Part shown: positions 58,070 through 64,000 of the stretch, in pieces
Layout of the letters: the number at the start of each line of letters is the position of its first letter
Numbering within the stretch: the stretch's first letter is position 1
Source: Desulfuromonas versatilis
Lineage (GTDB): Bacteria; Desulfobacterota; Desulfuromonadia; Desulfuromonadales; NIT-T3
Direction: 5' to 3'
Assembly: GCF_019704135.1 (NCBI RefSeq)
Contig: NZ_AP024355.1
Span: 2,598,001 to 2,662,000, forward strand
DNA length: 64,000 nt
Notes under the pieces: model-generated
Seen by the model: the letters and a program-made list of their open reading frames with translations, nothing else
Databases searched by the model: none
Told to the model about the DNA's origin: nothing
Program-made: the position numbers and the translations under genes

Positions 58070-58380
58070 TGGCCACGGATCGGATCTGATCACGTCTGAT
58101 CAAGCAAAACCTCTTTGGCCACGAATGGACACTAATGTTCACGAATTTTCTGCTAATCAATGCCCACTTATCACTGGTTTTTATTGCCCACTGTCCACGA
58201 CCCACTGACCACTTCATTTTGGACGCGGATAAAATCTGATGAACGCGGATTTAAAACCGAAACATAAAAAAGCTTTTTTTTTCGCCTTGATCAGCGTTTA
58301 TCTGCGTTGATCCGCGTCCAATTGCCTTGGTTTTTGCAGTGAATTCAACGGCCCACTGTCCACGGCCCACAGACCACTAG
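58070..58380. repeat. Mixed decamer elements and heptamers
   Basis: Left-type ends at 58070-58110 (GGCCACGGATCGGATCTGAT), heptamer units near 58183-58215, an L-R element at 58217-58322 (left TTGGACGCGGATAAAATCTG, right GTTGATCCGCGTCCAATTGC) and heptamers again at 58345-58378. Both superfamilies are present in one 310-base gap. Confidence 0.88.
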
Positions 58381-59198
58381 TAGTAATAATAACTCCCCTT
58401 CTTCTGCCGCACGCTGGAGTCGTTGTACACCACCCCGAGCAGATTGACCCCCTTGACCGTCTCCAGCGCTTCTTTGACATGACTCGCCTTGGCGCAGCCT
58501 TCGCGGATGACGAAGAGCACGCCGTCGGCCTGGGAGGCGAGGACCTGGGCTTCGGCGAAGGGGAGCACCGGGGGGGTGTCGATGATGACGTAACGCTCGG
58601 GGTAGCGGGCTTTGAGTTCTTTGATGATCTGCTTCATCCGGTTGGAGGAGAGCAGCTCGACGGGGTCGGAGACCACCCCGCCGGCCGGCAGCACCACCAG
58701 CTTGCCGATGCCGGTCTTGACCAGGGCGTCTTCCAGCGAGGCGTCGCCCTTGAGGCAGTGGACCAGCCCGACCTGGGGCTGCAGGCCCAACAGCTTATGG
58801 ATGCTGGGCTTGCGCAGGTCGGCGTCGACCAGCAGCACGGTGTGGTCGTACTCCTGGGCCAGGGTCGTGGCCAGGTTGAGGGCGGTCAGGGATTTGCCTT
58901 CCGCGGCGACGGTGCTGGTGACCACCAGGGAGTTTTTGAACTGCTTGCCCTTGGTCAGGCGGATCACCATCGACTTGAGCTTCTTGTACTCCTCCGCCAC
59001 CGCCGGCAGCGCCTTGCCCGAAGCCACCAGGAACGGGTTGTCGACAGGCAGCGGTTCCACCTCCAGCAGCCGCTCCATGCGCCCCCTGCGCGGCGGCTCA
59101 ACCCTTACCGAAGGCTCTACCTTCGGCGGAGCGACCGGCAATGGTGTGACATCCCGAAGCTGTGCGGCCTTTTCGATGGCCTTGTCGATACGACTCAT
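58377..59198 (-). CDS. XrtA-associated tyrosine autokinase (BY-kinase)
   Basis: 273-residue cytoplasmic bacterial tyrosine kinase (TIGR03018-like): N-terminal MSRIDKAIEKAAQLRD, Walker A in STVAAEGKSLTALNLA, Walker A' LLVDADLRKPSIH, Walker B YVIIDTPPVLPFAE, and a C-terminal Tyr cluster (GSYYYY) for autophosphorylation. It pairs with the chain-length protein encoded upstream to control polymer assembly. Confidence 0.93.
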   Translation of the reverse strand: MSRIDKAIEKAAQLRDVTPLPVAPPKVEPSVRVEPPRRGRMERLLEVEPLPVDNPFLVASGKALPAVAEEYKKLKSMVIRLTKGKQFKNSLVVTSTVAAEGKSLTALNLATTLAQEYDHTVLLVDADLRKPSIHKLLGLQPQVGLVHCLKGDASLEDALVKTGIGKLVVLPAGGVVSDPVELLSSNRMKQIIKELKARYPERYVIIDTPPVLPFAEAQVLASQADGVLFVIREGCAKASHVKEALETVKGVNLLGVVYNDSSVRQKKGSYYYY

Positions 59199-59221
59199 TT
59201 ACTGCAACCCCCTCTTTGGAA

Positions 59222-59568
59222 ACCCGTAATTCGTGATTCGTAAATCGTAATTGGTGAAAATCTGAAACCTAAATTGGCCACGGATAAAATCTGATCAAAC
59301 CTGATATGGCAAAACCCGAAAACGTTTTTCGAACACAGATAAAATCAGATGGACACAGATGAGAGCAAAATCGTTTTCCTTGCTGTTGGCTTTAAAGACT
59401 TTATCCGCGTCCATCTGCGTTCATCCGCGTCCAATTAGCTTTTTGCTTTCCCAAGTTTTTGCCTTATCCGTGAAAATCAGATTTTATCCGTGGCCAATTC
59501 AGCCTTTAGCCTTCGCCCTTCCCCCTCACGCCTCACGCCTTACGCCTCACGCCTTACGAGAGCCTTTT
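59222..59568. repeat. Mixed heptamer and decamer repeats
   Basis: GTAATTC-type heptamers (59226-59256), a left end at 59274 (TTGGCCACGGATAAAATCTG), L-R material to 59500 including CATCCGCGTCCAATTAG and ATCCGTGGCCAATTC, then ACGCCTC/ACGCCTT heptamers at 59525-59566. No gene. Confidence 0.88.
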
Positions 59569-61059
59569 AAGCGCTTCCCAAGCCAGCAGCGAAACAATCC
59601 CCCCGAAGTAGAGCAGGGCGCAGGCGTAGACCAGGACATCCTTGCGGCGCACCGAGGCGGCGACGGCCTGGTCGGTGATGGTGGGGATGACGGCGAGAAC
59701 TTCGACGCCGAACCCGTCGAGCTGGTTCACGTCCTTGACCGAGGTGTCGACGCTGTCGAGCAGGAACACCACCACGAAGCCGCAGCCGAAGCCGGCCGCG
59801 ATGGCCAGCAAAAGCATCTTGACCATGTTGGGGGAGACGGGGACTTCAGGGAAAATGGCCGGGTCGACGATGCGGAAGGTGGTCGCCTTGTCGCCGATCT
59901 CCATCTGCTTGGAGACCTCGGACTGGCCCATGCGCATGAGCAGCTCTTCGTAGATCTTCTTGTGCGAATCGCGCTCCTGGATGAGCATGGTCAGCTGCTT
60001 TTTGGTTTCGGGGACGAACTGGAGCTCCTTCTCCCGCTCGGTGGACAATTCCATAAGCCGGTCGCGGCGCGCCTCCAGGGAGCTGATCTCGGCCTCGACG
60101 TCGAGGAGCTTCTGGGTCACATCCTGGTAAACCGGGTTGACGGAAAGGGTCTGGGTTTCCGCCGGCTTCGGGGCCCCCTCTTCCTGGATGCGCTTCTTCA
60201 ACCCATCGAGTTCGGCCTTGAGCCGAACCACTTCCGGGTAGTTTTCCGTGTAGGAAAGCATCAACTGGGCGATCTTGGCCTGGAGCTGGGCGATGCGGTC
60301 GCTGTTCAGCTTTTCGCTGAAGATGGTCACCGTCGGCTCCAGCTCGGCCTGCTGGCTCTTCAGGCGGCGTTTTTTCGCGCCCAGGGTGTCGATGGAGAGG
60401 TTGAGGTTCTCGATCTCTTTCTGAAATTCCTTGACCTCCTGCAGCAGCACCTTTTCATCGCCGGAGTACATGATCCCCTGGCTGCGGCGGAACTCGATAA
60501 TGGCGTTTTCGGACTCGTCGAGCTTTTTCTTGAACAGCACGATCTGCTCGTCCAGAAAGCGGTTGGCGCCGTAGGTCTCCTCCCGCTTGGCGGAGAGGTT
60601 CTCCTCGACATAGGTGCTCACCAGCGTGTTTATATATTTCTGGGCGAACTCGGGGTCCTGGTCGGTGATGGAGACGATGAACAGGTCGTTCCCCTTGATC
60701 TTGAGGTCGGTACGCCGCTGCAGGTCGGTGATCATGTCCTGCAGTTCGGCGCTGTTTTTGGCCCGGGTGTCCCAATCGAGCTCCGCCAGCACCTTGCCGA
60801 TGATGTCGCGACTGAGCAGGGCATATTTAAGCACCCGGATGCGATCATCCATGTCCGGCGTGACGGCGATGCCTTTGATCAGGTTGTTGATGACGCTGCG
60901 CTCGATGAAGACGGTGCTGTCGGCCATGTATTGTTTGGGCCGATAGTAGCTTGCCCCGGTAACGCAGGTCATCACCAGCAAAGAGACGGCAAGAAACAGA
61001 TACCGCCGCTTCTGGATCATTTTGAGGTATTTGAATATTTCGCTGAATTGGTTTTCCAT
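59554..61059 (-). CDS. Polysaccharide chain-length determinant (Wzz-like, exosortase type)
   Basis: 501-residue Wzz/GumC-type membrane protein: first membrane span YLFLAVSLLVMTCVTGASYY, a long periplasmic coiled coil (about 150-400; NRFLDEQIVLFKKKLDESEN), and a second span PNMVKMLLLAIAAGFGCGFV, with a further hydrophobic C-terminal region. Works with the tyrosine kinase and export protein to set EPS length. TIGR03007-like. No ribosome site precedes the ATG at 61059, which lies in a 40-base repeat region. Confidence 0.92.
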   Translation of the reverse strand: MENQFSEIFKYLKMIQKRRYLFLAVSLLVMTCVTGASYYRPKQYMADSTVFIERSVINNLIKGIAVTPDMDDRIRVLKYALLSRDIIGKVLAELDWDTRAKNSAELQDMITDLQRRTDLKIKGNDLFIVSITDQDPEFAQKYINTLVSTYVEENLSAKREETYGANRFLDEQIVLFKKKLDESENAIIEFRRSQGIMYSGDEKVLLQEVKEFQKEIENLNLSIDTLGAKKRRLKSQQAELEPTVTIFSEKLNSDRIAQLQAKIAQLMLSYTENYPEVVRLKAELDGLKKRIQEEGAPKPAETQTLSVNPVYQDVTQKLLDVEAEISSLEARRDRLMELSTEREKELQFVPETKKQLTMLIQERDSHKKIYEELLMRMGQSEVSKQMEIGDKATTFRIVDPAIFPEVPVSPNMVKMLLLAIAAGFGCGFVVVFLLDSVDTSVKDVNQLDGFGVEVLAVIPTITDQAVAASVRRKDVLVYACALLYFGGIVSLLAWEALKRLS

Positions 61060-61060
61060 C

Positions 61061-61400
61061 TGTAAAATCCAGTGGACCGTGGACAGTGGTCCGTGGTCTG
61101 TTTAAAATCCGGTGGACCGTGGACAGTGGTCCGTGGTCTGTTTAAAATCCGGTGGACCGTGGACAGTGGTCCGTGGTCTGTTTAAAATCCGGTGGACCGT
61201 GGACAGTGGTCCGTGGTCTGTTTAAAACTTATGAACCGTGATCCGTGGACAGTGGTCCGTGATCCGTTAAAACTTGTGAACCGTGGTCCGTGTTCAGTGA
61301 TCCGTTAAAACTTGTAACCCGTGGTGAGTGGACAGTGATCCGTTAAAAGCTGGTACGCAGTGGCCGTGTTATGTTCCACTGCCCACGGCCCACGGTCCAC
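61061..61400. repeat. Four perfect 40-base higher-order repeats plus heptamers
   Basis: The 40-base unit starts at 61061, 61101, 61141 and 61181; each is TTTAAAATCC (first copy TGTAAAATCC) followed by heptamers GTGGACC, GTGGACA, GTGGTCC, GTGGTCT. Variant units with TTAAAACTTGTGAACC continue to about 61345, then reversed heptamers to 61400. It lies just before the chain-length gene. Confidence 0.95.
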
Positions 61401-61426
61401 TAGGCTTTTCTCCTGCCCACCGCCTT

Positions 61427-62218
61427 TCAAAACATCCCCTCCCGCACGATCACATAGTCACCAGGGGTCAGGGCCACGTTCTGGGTGACGTCTTTGCCTT
61501 CGGTGACGCTGCCGATTCTGACCTTGATCTGGTCTTTGTCCTGGCGGTGGATGATGACCGAGTTTTCTTTGGCGTATTCGGTGAACCCGCCCGCTTCGAG
61601 GATGGCGTCGAGGACCTTCATCCCTTCGCGGTAGATGATGTACTTGGGGGCCTGAACGGCGCCGACGACGTAGACCTTGTTGCGCTCGTTGGTGGGCAGG
61701 AAGATGATGTCCTCGGCCTTGAGGTCGAAGTCGCGGGAGAATTCGCCCTTGACGTAGATTTCGTAAAAGCCCCCCTTGCGCTCGCCGTCCTGGCGCAGCA
61801 GGTAGGCGCGGCTGAGGTCGACGTTTTCGAGACTGCCGAGGCTGCAGAGCAGCTTGAACAGGGAGGTGCGGCCGGTGAGGCTGATCACCTGGGGGGCGAC
61901 GCCGCCCCCGGAAACATAGACCCGGTTGTTGGTGATGCGGCTGACCGAAACGGTGACAATGGGTTTTTTGACGAAGTTCTCCAGCACCACCGCGAGCTCT
62001 TTACTCAGGGCGACGGGGGTCAGGCCCGTGGCGACCACGTCGCCGGCGGCCGGCAGGGTGATCTTGCCGTCGGGGCGCACCGTGACCTCGACGCTCAGCT
62101 CGGGGACGCCCCAGACCGAAACCTTGAGCAGGTCGCCGTCGCCGATCACGTAATCGCCGGCCAGGGCGGAGCCGGCCCACATCAGCAGCATCAGTACAAA
62201 CACCAGGCACTTGTTCAT
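61427..62218 (-). CDS. Polysaccharide export protein (Wza-like, XrtA system)
   Basis: 263 residues: type I signal peptide (VFVLMLLMWAGSALA), not a lipoprotein; poly_export domain (DYVIGDGDLLKVSVWGVPEL, VRPDGKITLPAAGDV) and two SLBB repeats (RVYVSGGGVAPQVISL, KVYVVGAVQAPKYIIY). Forms the periplasmic/outer-membrane export channel with the barrel protein. It follows the sugar transferase gene by seven bases. Confidence 0.93.
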   Translation of the reverse strand: MNKCLVFVLMLLMWAGSALAGDYVIGDGDLLKVSVWGVPELSVEVTVRPDGKITLPAAGDVVATGLTPVALSKELAVVLENFVKKPIVTVSVSRITNNRVYVSGGGVAPQVISLTGRTSLFKLLCSLGSLENVDLSRAYLLRQDGERKGGFYEIYVKGEFSRDFDLKAEDIIFLPTNERNKVYVVGAVQAPKYIIYREGMKVLDAILEAGGFTEYAKENSVIIHRQDKDQIKVRIGSVTEGKDVTQNVALTPGDYVIVREGMF

Positions 62219-62225
62219 TTGGGGA

Positions 62226-63740
62226 CTACCTTCCTCCGCGGCCGTAGAGCACGACCTTGACAGTTTCGAGAATGATCAGGAAATCGAGCATCAGGCTGTA
62301 GTTCTTGATGTAGTACAGGTCGTAGCGCAGCTTTTCGAGGGAGTCCTTGTCCGAGGCGCCGTAGGGGTAGCAGACCTGGGCCCAGCCGGTGACGCCGGGC
62401 TTCATGTAGTGGCGCTTGGCGTAATAGGGGATCTTTTCGCTCAGCCGCTCGACGAACTCGGGACGCTCGGGGCGGGGGCCGACGAAGCTCATGTCGCCAC
62501 GCAGAACGTTGAACAGCTGGGGAATCTCGTCGAGGCGCGATTTGCGCAGGAACCCGCCGACCCGGGTGATGCGGGGGTCGTTCTCCGTGGCCCACTTGGC
62601 GCCGGTGTGTTTTTCGGCGTCGTTGCACATGGTGCGGAATTTGAGCACGTTGAAATGACGGTTGCGCTCGCCGACCCGGACCTGCTTGAACAGGGCCGGC
62701 CCGGGCGAATCGAGCTTGACGGCCAGGGCCACCAGGGGCCAGAACGGCAGGGCCAGGATGATGCCGAGGGAGGAGAGCAGAATATCGAACATGCGCTTGT
62801 AGGCCCGCATGAAGGGGGTGACGCGGAACCCGCTGGAATAGATGAACCAGCTCGGCTGGATGTTCTCGATAAGCAGCTTGCCGGTCATCTGTTCGTAAAA
62901 CGAGACCGAATCGACCACCTCGACCCCGCCGGCGAGCTTGCAGCGCAGCAGGTCGCGAACCGGCAGAACCCCGCGGCGCTCGGTAACCGCCACCACCAGC
63001 TTGCTGGCCCGTTCCCGCTTGATGACCGCCTCGATCTCATCCTGGTGGCCGACGATTTTCTGCGGCGGGACGGTCATCAGGTCGGCCCCGGGCCTCACGA
63101 AACCGGCGAACTGGTAGTTGTTGCGGGACATGGGGATGGTCGCCTCGATGGTCCTGGCCAGGGGGCCGATGCCGAGGATCAGCACCCGCTGGGCGAAGCC
63201 CGGAAGGCCGGTCATCGCCAGAAAGGCCCGGTGCACCAGGTACTGGACCACCCCGCAGGCGATCAGCGAGAGCGACAACACCCCCCGGCCGATCATCATG
63301 TCGGGGAAAACGTAGTACACCGCCGACAGGAGCAGGAAGGCCAGGGACAGCGACACCGCGAGCCGCGCGGCCAGCTCGAGGCGGTCAACCTGCCGCTCGC
63401 GCCCATAGAGTTCGCAGAAATAGGCGGCGAACACGACGCAGGTGGCGAACAAGGCCACCTTGACCCCGCCGCCGGCGAACAGCTCCCCTACCCCAGCAAA
63501 ACCCAGGAAGCGGAGTCCGTGGCCGAGGATCAGGACCAGCGCCGCAGCCAGGGCATCGGTCGCCAACAGAAGAATGATGGATCGCTGCATCAGTCGATTG
63601 GTCCCCAGGATATCGCCATGGGTTTCTGCGGCCCCGGCAATTGCCGCGCCGGCAGCGCTGCCGGCCGTATCATCCTGCCCCAGGGTCTTGTCCTCGAGCC
63701 CACCCCATCTAAACAGCGCGGCGCGAAAGGATTTTCCCAT
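62226..63740 (-). CDS. Undecaprenyl-phosphate sugar phosphotransferase (EpsB/TIGR03013-like)
   Basis: 504 residues; initiates the repeat unit by transferring sugar-1-phosphate to undecaprenyl phosphate. Four or five N-terminal spans, a CoA_binding_3-like region (VLILGIGPLARTIEATIP), then the bacterial sugar transferase domain (RMFDILLSSLGIILALPFWP, KFRTMCNDAEKHTGAKWATE, RKSRLDEIPQLFNVLRGDMS, FVGPRPERPEFVE). The ATG at 63740 follows GAGGGGGA. Upstream in-frame extension is only heptamer repeat. Confidence 0.94.
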   Translation of the reverse strand: MGKSFRAALFRWGGLEDKTLGQDDTAGSAAGAAIAGAAETHGDILGTNRLMQRSIILLLATDALAAALVLILGHGLRFLGFAGVGELFAGGGVKVALFATCVVFAAYFCELYGRERQVDRLELAARLAVSLSLAFLLLSAVYYVFPDMMIGRGVLSLSLIACGVVQYLVHRAFLAMTGLPGFAQRVLILGIGPLARTIEATIPMSRNNYQFAGFVRPGADLMTVPPQKIVGHQDEIEAVIKRERASKLVVAVTERRGVLPVRDLLRCKLAGGVEVVDSVSFYEQMTGKLLIENIQPSWFIYSSGFRVTPFMRAYKRMFDILLSSLGIILALPFWPLVALAVKLDSPGPALFKQVRVGERNRHFNVLKFRTMCNDAEKHTGAKWATENDPRITRVGGFLRKSRLDEIPQLFNVLRGDMSFVGPRPERPEFVERLSEKIPYYAKRHYMKPGVTGWAQVCYPYGASDKDSLEKLRYDLYYIKNYSLMLDFLIILETVKVVLYGRGGR

Positions 63741-63764
63741 GACGTTGTCCCCCTCGTTAGAAGC

Positions 63765-63950
63765 CGTGGTCCGTGGTCCGTGGTCCGTGATCCGTGGTCC
63801 GTGATCCGTGGTCCGTGATCCGTGGTCCGTGGTCCGTGGTCCGTGGTCCGTGATCCGTGGTCCGTGATCCGTGGTCCGTGTCCACGGCACACTAGCTTTT
63901 ACTGTCCACTGTCCACTGTCCACGGATCACTAGCTTTTACTGTCCACTGC
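63765..63950. repeat. Large heptamer array, GTGGTCC/GTGATCC type
   Basis: About 16 plus-strand units of GTGGTCC and GTGATCC (63766-63880), then reversed ACTGTCC units (63905-63950). It separates the sugar transferase gene from the partial gene at the window edge. Confidence 0.93.
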
Positions 63951-63952
63951 CC

Positions 63953-64000
63953 TTACTGCTTCAACTCCTCCAACAACGCCGAGGCCACCTTCACCTCATC
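63953..64000 (-). CDS. C-terminal end of an unidentified protein (partial)
   Basis: The last 15 codons of a minus-strand gene, ending DEVKVASALLEELKQ and TAA at 63953. An amphipathic helix such as this would fit a TPR protein (PrsT-like proteins occur at this place in exosortase loci), but it is too short to name. Confidence 0.45.
   Translation of the reverse strand, partial: DEVKVASALLEELKQ

Noticed and set aside
63590-63892. Open frame of about 100 codons across the heptamer array near the right edge
   Set aside because: It is produced by the stop-free heptamer array and the shadow frame of the sugar transferase N-terminus.

Overview
The window looks like chromosomal DNA of a high-GC deltaproteobacterium, most likely of the Desulfuromonadales/Geobacter lineage. 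This is inferred from gene content and style (DUF4388 response regulators, guaB-guaA pair, an exosortase EPS locus with PrsK/PrsR); no rRNA or tRNA marker is present to confirm it.

Positions 1-21 kb hold housekeeping genes, nearly all on the minus strand: the N-terminal part of dnaE, maf, a WYL regulator, a MazG-like pyrophosphohydrolase, guaA and guaB, an M42 aminopeptidase, a PHP phosphoesterase, two unusual multidomain response regulators, miaB, a PH-domain membrane protein and an M48 lipoprotein protease. typA, a zinc-ribbon micro-protein and an AMMECR1 protein lie on the plus strand.

Positions 21-27.5 kb are regulatory and surface-related: a LuxR-type regulator, an exported fibronectin-III-like protein with a good sigma-54 promoter, and the sigma-54 response regulator PrsR with its kinase PrsK, the two split by a GxxExxY gene.

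Positions 27.6-64 kb are an exosortase-linked exopolysaccharide locus, transcribed from right to left. It contains the initiating sugar transferase, Wza-like export protein, chain-length protein, tyrosine autokinase, outer-membrane barrel, AAA ATPase, four glycosyltransferases, Wzx, Wzy, a CapK-like enzyme, acetyltransferases, GDP-mannose 6-dehydrogenase (AlgD-like), a heparinase/alginate-lyase-like enzyme, an SGNH hydrolase, the exosortase, EpsI, and a TviB/TviC-like UDP-HexNAc dehydrogenase and epimerase pair. Together they predict an acidic polymer built on an undecaprenyl carrier by a Wzx/Wzy route. The centre (about 37.6-50 kb) is clearly AT-richer than its flanks, so it is probably a transferred glycan cassette. 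One IS3-family and one IS4-family element are intact, and 32.7-34.4 kb carries toxin-antitoxin genes.

The most unusual content is non-coding. Almost every intergenic space holds one of two repeat superfamilies. The first is a heptanucleotide family (general form GTRRNNN, locally homogenised to GTGGGCC, GTGATCC, GTGAGGC, GTGAGGA and so on), which also invades coding sequence. The second is a decanucleotide family (ACGCGGATGA-like) arranged as inverted left and right ends around 100-500 bp elements. Three of these elements enclose GxxExxY genes (PD-(D/E)XK-like), each placed inside the exosortase locus. This pairing of a nuclease-like gene with dispersed palindromic ends is the best candidate here for an undescribed mobile or repeat-maintenance system.
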